From: Helicoverpa zea
Taxonomy: Eukaryota; Arthropoda; Insecta; Lepidoptera; Noctuidae
Reading direction: 5' to 3'
NCBI RefSeq assembly: GCF_022581195.2
Contig: NC_061471.1
Span: 4,340,001 to 4,404,000, forward strand
DNA: 64,000 bases
Shown in pieces: positions 60,501 to 64,000 of the stretch (positions are counted from its first letter, which is position 1; every line of letters begins with the position of its first letter). Under the pieces are notes generated by a model that worked only from the letters and a program-made list of their open reading frames with translations, made no database searches and had not been told where the DNA came from. A program made the translations under genes and the position numbers.

Positions 60501-61091
60501 TGATAACAAAGTGGCCTGGCCAGTCAGATCCTCTTAGTCATGGAGTTTGAAAATTATGTTTATATTTCAGGGTTGTGTGCATCCTGTCGGGAGGTAACAT
60601 CGACACGACGATCCTCGGCCGGTGCCTGGAGCGAGGACTAGCCGCAGAGCAACGACTCGTGAAGTTCAAAGTGACGGTCAGCGACCGACCCGGCGGTATC
60701 GCAGAACTCTGCAAGCTTATCTCCTCTACCGGCGTCTCCATTAAGGATATCATACAAGAACGCGCTTGGGTTCATGGAGACATCTTTAGTGTTCGGGTAA
60801 TCAGTTTATTCGATATTCTCAGTTAGTCAGTCTTCTTTTTTAGATCTAGAGTATTTTAAATGGATTCAAAACAAACTTGCCGCCTTGCATATTTCACCAG
60901 ATTTGACTAAAGATGTTGTTTGAAAACTACCGTTACAGGTGAAAGTGGTGTGTGAAACTCGTGGTCCCGAGCACCTGGAGGAGTTGCGCGCCGTGATCGC
61001 CAACACGTACCGAGAGTGGGACTTCGCAGGAGAGTACGACAACTTCGCGCGCCGGAACAGCACTGAATCACTTGACGACGTGTCACACTAA
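54545..61091 (+). CDS. Threonine/serine ammonia-lyase paralogue C (canonical active site)
   Basis: Eight exons join in phase: 54545-54670, 55238-55308, 55597-55884, 55971-56133, 59291-59446, 60349-60485, 60571-60796 and 60939-61091, giving 439 residues. Members of this fold-type II PLP family deaminate threonine or serine to 2-oxobutyrate or pyruvate plus ammonia, or racemise serine. All cofactor motifs are present: SFKERGARN with Lys68, SLGNH (92-96), the phosphate loop GGGGL (194-198) and LSGGN toward the end of the PLP domain. The last ~90 residues form an ACT-like regulatory domain (VSDRPGGIAELCKL), so it is the TdcB-like, ACT-bearing type rather than a bare serine racemase. Intron 4 is 3.2 kb and stuffed with transposable elements. 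The acceptor of exon 6 (60349) was set by alignment with A and B. Confidence 0.92.
54916..54953 (-). repeat. Fragment of the dispersed repeat seen at 63850
   Basis: This 38-base piece is the exact reverse complement of 63870-63907 (around CCCAACTATGTTGGGGTCGG), so the same repeat family has two copies in this window on opposite strands. Confidence 0.75.
56224..56352. mobile_element. Small inverted-repeat MITE
   Basis: CCGTCAGTTGC at the left and GCAACTGACGG at the right are exactly inverted, and the interior CTCCATTAAAGTTAAAG is inverted too with a small offset. The 129-base element lies in intron 4 of ammonia-lyase C. Confidence 0.65.
56699..57258 (+). repeat. Dispersed repeat with GACGGACA microsatellite
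   Basis: Begins with ACCGGCCAAGTGCGAGTCGG and ends GGCTACGGAACCCTAA, with a tandem GACGGACA run at 57175-57208. GGGTTCCGT near each end is inverted relative to ACGGAACCC at the other end. It looks like a widespread non-coding lepidopteran repeat; the class is uncertain. Confidence 0.65.
58256..59087. mobile_element. hAT-type element with internal tandem repeats and exact 8-bp duplication
   Basis: Inverted ends CAGTGGTTCTTAACC and GGTTAAGAACCACTG enclose 832 bases. TCCTAGAG is repeated at 58248-58255 and 59088-59095. Three to four tandem, diverged units, each containing CGCTCGCTTCGCTCGCGTAT and AACAAAAAGTTAAGTACGTTTGG, occupy 58435-58840. No transposase is present. It lies in intron 4 of ammonia-lyase C. 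Confidence 0.9.
59130..59269 (+). mobile_element. Helitron-like remnant
   Basis: Starts TCTTATATATAAAAATGAATTG and ends GGGCCAGCTAG followed by T, with the GCTGGACCGATTTGG phrase typical of these elements. It abuts exon 5 of ammonia-lyase C closely (about 20 bases from the acceptor). Confidence 0.6.
59734..59964. mobile_element. Fold-back MITE with duplicated terminal segment
   Basis: TTACGGCCGGTCCACACATG at the left and its reverse complement at the right (to 59936) bound a nearly complete palindrome; the arms, 59734-59820 and 59849-59936, match over most of their length. The last 28 bases are repeated once more (to 59964). It lies in the intron between exons 5 and 6 of ammonia-lyase C. Confidence 0.75.
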
Positions 61092-62260
61092 GCCACTGTG
61101 TGTTGTGTCAGTACCTACACTGCACGGAGGCTACTCAATGATGGTCTCATGCAGTCCTGGCCAGACGATGAAGGATCCAGTGGGCCTGAAAGAAATAAAT
61201 AAGTATAGACATGAAAGCCTTTAACACCCACTGGAAAAAAGTTTATTTACTGCTAGGGATTTTTTGTGTTTCATATTTTTTCTTGGATTCACCAATTTAG
61301 TTTATAAGATATTTAATAAATCTGTGATAGATATAAATTTAACTAATGACATTATTAGTTGGTAAAATGTATAATAATTATTTGGGCGTCTTTTATATAC
61401 TGAACAAGAAAGGGCCACCGAAGGAAGAGATGTAGCGTAGAATTGAATATTGTGAGGACGAGTCGAATCTGTCTTAAAATAAGTTAGCAATCATAATAAA
61501 TCATATTATAATATGAATCATATTATGGTATATACAGCTTAATATTTTTTTATTTGTTCTAGACATTTTGTAAATAAAAACTTACTTTAATTAAAAATAA
61601 AGTTCTTCATTCACTTTTTTTATTCATCCTGCAAGTTGGCCTGAAGCTCCTATAACGCATAGTTATAACATGATGCTATAGAATTAGATAGAATTTCTCA
61701 ATTTGACAACAGTTTTTAACGGCAGAGAACCTGTGCCTCAAAACAGTTTAATGAAAGCTGGTACTTATTTTAACTTGCCATTGCTGAGCATAAATAGCAA
61801 TCTTGCAGTAGAAACCTAGACTTGTGGGTTCCTACAATAACATTACCCATGCCCAGAGTTACGAGTGAAGACCTTAATGATGATAGACGCGTAGAGATAC
61901 ATAGGTAGTCGAAGTGGTGAAGGTAAGTAGTTGTGAACTCTAATGACTATGATCAATATAACAAAGTTTGTTTTTTTCAAAACCCAAATCATAACAATTT
62001 GTACAACTAATTTATCCTCTTTCACAAAAACCTCTGGGCTAGTATGACAGAAATAAAAACAAATTAAAATAAAATTTGTCAAGCGTAATGTCGGCATTTG
62101 TGCTTTTTCAAAATTTAATTATTTATTTATAAGCATATCCACAAAAATGAAACAAAATTAACAAAAAAATGTAAACACAAAAAAAGATAAAAACACAAAA
62201 ATATTATTTTTTTATAATATAAACGAAAATTACACGAAAACACTTTTATTTATATACAAC
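61092..62260. other. Spacer between ammonia-lyase C and D
   Basis: About 1.2 kb of AT-rich sequence. A polyadenylation-like AATAAA occurs near 61191-61200 beyond the C stop codon. The right half should contain the promoter of D. No further gene seen. Confidence 0.45.
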
Positions 62261-63730
62261 ATGTCGAATCCAAAAGACGTAAGTACTTATTCCAAGTTAT
62301 CTTGCAAGTTTCTACTAGAAGTATTAATTTATAATGAATAAATTGCTAACCTGACACTCAGGATCCCGAATACGATGAGTGGTGCGATCCAGACAACCCA
62401 CGTAAAGTCAAATATGAGGATATACTGGCTGCATCACGACGTATTGTAGGACAAGTAATACGGACACCATGCGTGGTGAGGACTTTATTTTAAACGGTTT
62501 TGGATAGCGATTTTTCATTTTAGATGAACATTAGGGCCACTATACCTACCTCGTTTCAAATAGATAGGATATGATCTTTTAAACTATCGTTGGTAACAAG
62601 TTTAGTCCTATTCTATTTATGCCTAATGATAATTTTGTATTGGCTTTCAAATTACAATTAAATTATTTCACTATTTTAAATCGCAGAGAGCTCACATGTC
62701 AACAAAACTGGGACTGGAATTGTATATGAAACAGGAATTCTTTCAAGTCACAGGATGGTAATAAATATTTTTTTTGCTTTTGAAACAATTACTAAAACTA
62801 ACTATTATTAAAACTATCGCATTTTAGTGTAGACTGACTTGTTAATCAATACATAATTCATAAACTTTAAAATTTTCCTGAAATTATTGAAACTAATAGA
62901 GACAAATTTATAATAGCTTCAAGGAACGCGGAGTACGAAACACTTTGTTGTTGCTTACTGATGATCAAAAGAAGTATGGAGTAGCTGCTGCCAGTACCGG
63001 GAACCACGCTGGAGCGTTGGCCTACCACTCCGCTCAGATGGGCATACCTAGCCTGGTGGTGATGCCCGTTCACGCTCCCATCACCAAAATAAATAAAGCT
63101 GAAAGATCAGGAGGCAAGATAGTTTTACACGGAGCGAATATGGCTGAGGCGAAACATTTTGCTATGTCAATGGCGAAAGAGAAGAAAATGATGTATATTA
63201 ACGGGTAAATCTTAATTCCCTATGGTCGGGGTAATAATATCTCGTGCTCTTTTAGCATATCTATTATCTATTATATATATAAAAGAAAGTCGTGTTAGTT
63301 ACTCCACTTATATATAACTCAAGAACGTTTAGAGCCAGGAGAAGGACATGGGGTAGTTTAGGTTACCATCCGGCTACGGGAAGCAGTTATCTCGGAACGC
63401 GGGTGAAACCGCGGGCGGAAAGCTAGTTATCCATAAATATTAAAATCCGACCATCCATAAATAATAAACTGACTGGCATTCTATTATGTACAAGCACAAC
63501 TAAGTCCTGACGGTCGAAAAAAAATTGGTAATACTAATTTTAATGTGACATCGCATTATTTTTGCAGCTACGATCATCCGAATGTCATTGAGGGACAGGG
63601 AACCATTGGCATAGAGATAATAGAACAGCTGCCTTCCGTAGATGCTGTACTGGTACCTTGCGGCGGAGGAAGTCTGCTGGCTGGGATAGCCATCGCTGTA
63701 AAACATCTCAAACCGGACTGCGAAGTCTAT
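62261..63730 (+). CDS. Threonine/serine ammonia-lyase paralogue D, 5' half (runs off window)
   Basis: Five exons are visible: 62261-62278, 62362-62475, 62687-62757, 62917-63204 and 63568-63730, in phase; the rest lies beyond 64000. The first exon encodes only six residues (MSNPKD). The PLP lysine is kept in GCFKERG (Lys70; the preceding serine is Cys), the S-T-G-N-H loop is kept and the phosphate loop reads GGGSL. This copy therefore looks catalytically competent. Exon lengths 71, 288 and 163 are identical to those of C, showing tandem duplication. Intron 4 contains a Helitron-like remnant. Confidence 0.88.
63260..63426 (+). mobile_element. Helitron-like remnant
   Basis: From about TCTATTATATATATAAAAGAAAGTC to CGGGCGGAAAGCTAG followed by T; the GGGTGAAACCGCGGGCGGAAAGCTAG tail resembles the copies in the ISL2EU transposon. 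It sits in an intron of ammonia-lyase D. Confidence 0.65.
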
Positions 63731-63846
63731 GTAAGTTTCGTACAAACGTTACAAGACCTTTAAGATAGTTTTAAAGATGGAGCTTGTCAATACAAATATT
63801 TAGGTTTGGGAACAAATATAATGACCACCATAAAATGCTTTGATAC

Positions 63847-64000
63847 CCTTAGTTTTGTCATCATCCTCCGAGCCTTTTCCCAACTATGTTGGGGTCGGCT
63901 TCCAGTCTAACCGGATTCAGCTGAGTACCAGTGCTTTACAAGAAGCGACTGCCTATCTGACCTCCTCAACCCAGTTACCCAGGCAACCCGATACCCCTTG
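63847..64000 (+). repeat. Dispersed lepidopteran repeat, truncated by window edge
   Basis: The sequence around CCGAGCCTTTTCCCAACTATGTTGGGGTCGG is a well-known high-copy repeat of moth genomes; an inverted fragment of it lies at 54916-54953. It has no coding content here. Its class (SINE or LINE 3' end) cannot be told from this piece. Confidence 0.65.

Overview
The window is AT-rich, intron-dense insect nuclear DNA, most likely from a moth or butterfly (Lepidoptera). The evidence is genes of 5 to 10 short exons with GT-AG introns, many Helitron-like elements of the Lep1 type (starting TC, ending CTAG, inserted between A and T), a dispersed lepidopteran repeat at the right edge, many hAT and Harbinger-like miniature elements, and a tandem pair of type I isopentenyl-diphosphate isomerase genes. 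No tRNA, rRNA, CRISPR array or bacterial-style operon was found. Exon models were built by hand from splice sites and reading phase; except where stated, they join in frame. Layout, left to right: (1) 1-2.5 kb, minus strand, the gag-protease-RT start of a Ty3/Gypsy LTR element, open and running off the window. (2) 2.9-6.1 kb, minus, a complete five-exon clan 3 cytochrome P450. (3) 6.8-16.1 kb, minus, a ten-exon kinesin with an N-terminal motor and a long low-complexity tail encoded in one exon. (4) 15.2-15.6 kb, a Harbinger-like element inside the kinesin gene. (5) 17.7 kb, an isolated THAP-like first exon. (6) 19.7-25.4 kb, plus, two tandem isopentenyl-diphosphate isomerase genes. (7) 25.6-28.8 kb, minus, a peripherin/RDS-like tetraspanin with a hAT element in one intron. 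(8) 29.4-34.3 kb, plus, PEX6, the peroxisomal AAA ATPase. (9) 34.5-41.7 kb, an ISL2EU-type DNA transposon with both genes (THAP-DDE transposase and SWIM-YqaJ nuclease), itself carrying Helitron insertions and a 3.3 kb hAT element that holds a large fold-back structure. (10) 42.8-44.2 kb, plus, ribosomal protein S25. (11) 44.3-64 kb, four paralogues of PLP-dependent threonine/serine ammonia-lyase: two on the minus strand (called A and B here), two on the plus strand (C and D), with the intronless RNA polymerase II subunit RPB3 gene between the pairs. The main finding is the ammonia-lyase cluster. C and D keep the canonical PLP residues, whereas A has lost the Schiff-base lysine and B keeps the lysine but has lost other pocket motifs. 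All four share the same exon plan, and reading frames stay open in A and B. They look like retained pseudo-enzymes next to active relatives rather than ordinary pseudogenes. Other points of interest are the two-gene ISL2EU transposon with its nested insertions, the isomerase duplication with an 8-residue C-terminal repeat in the second copy, and a set of miniature transposons whose target-site duplications can be read directly.
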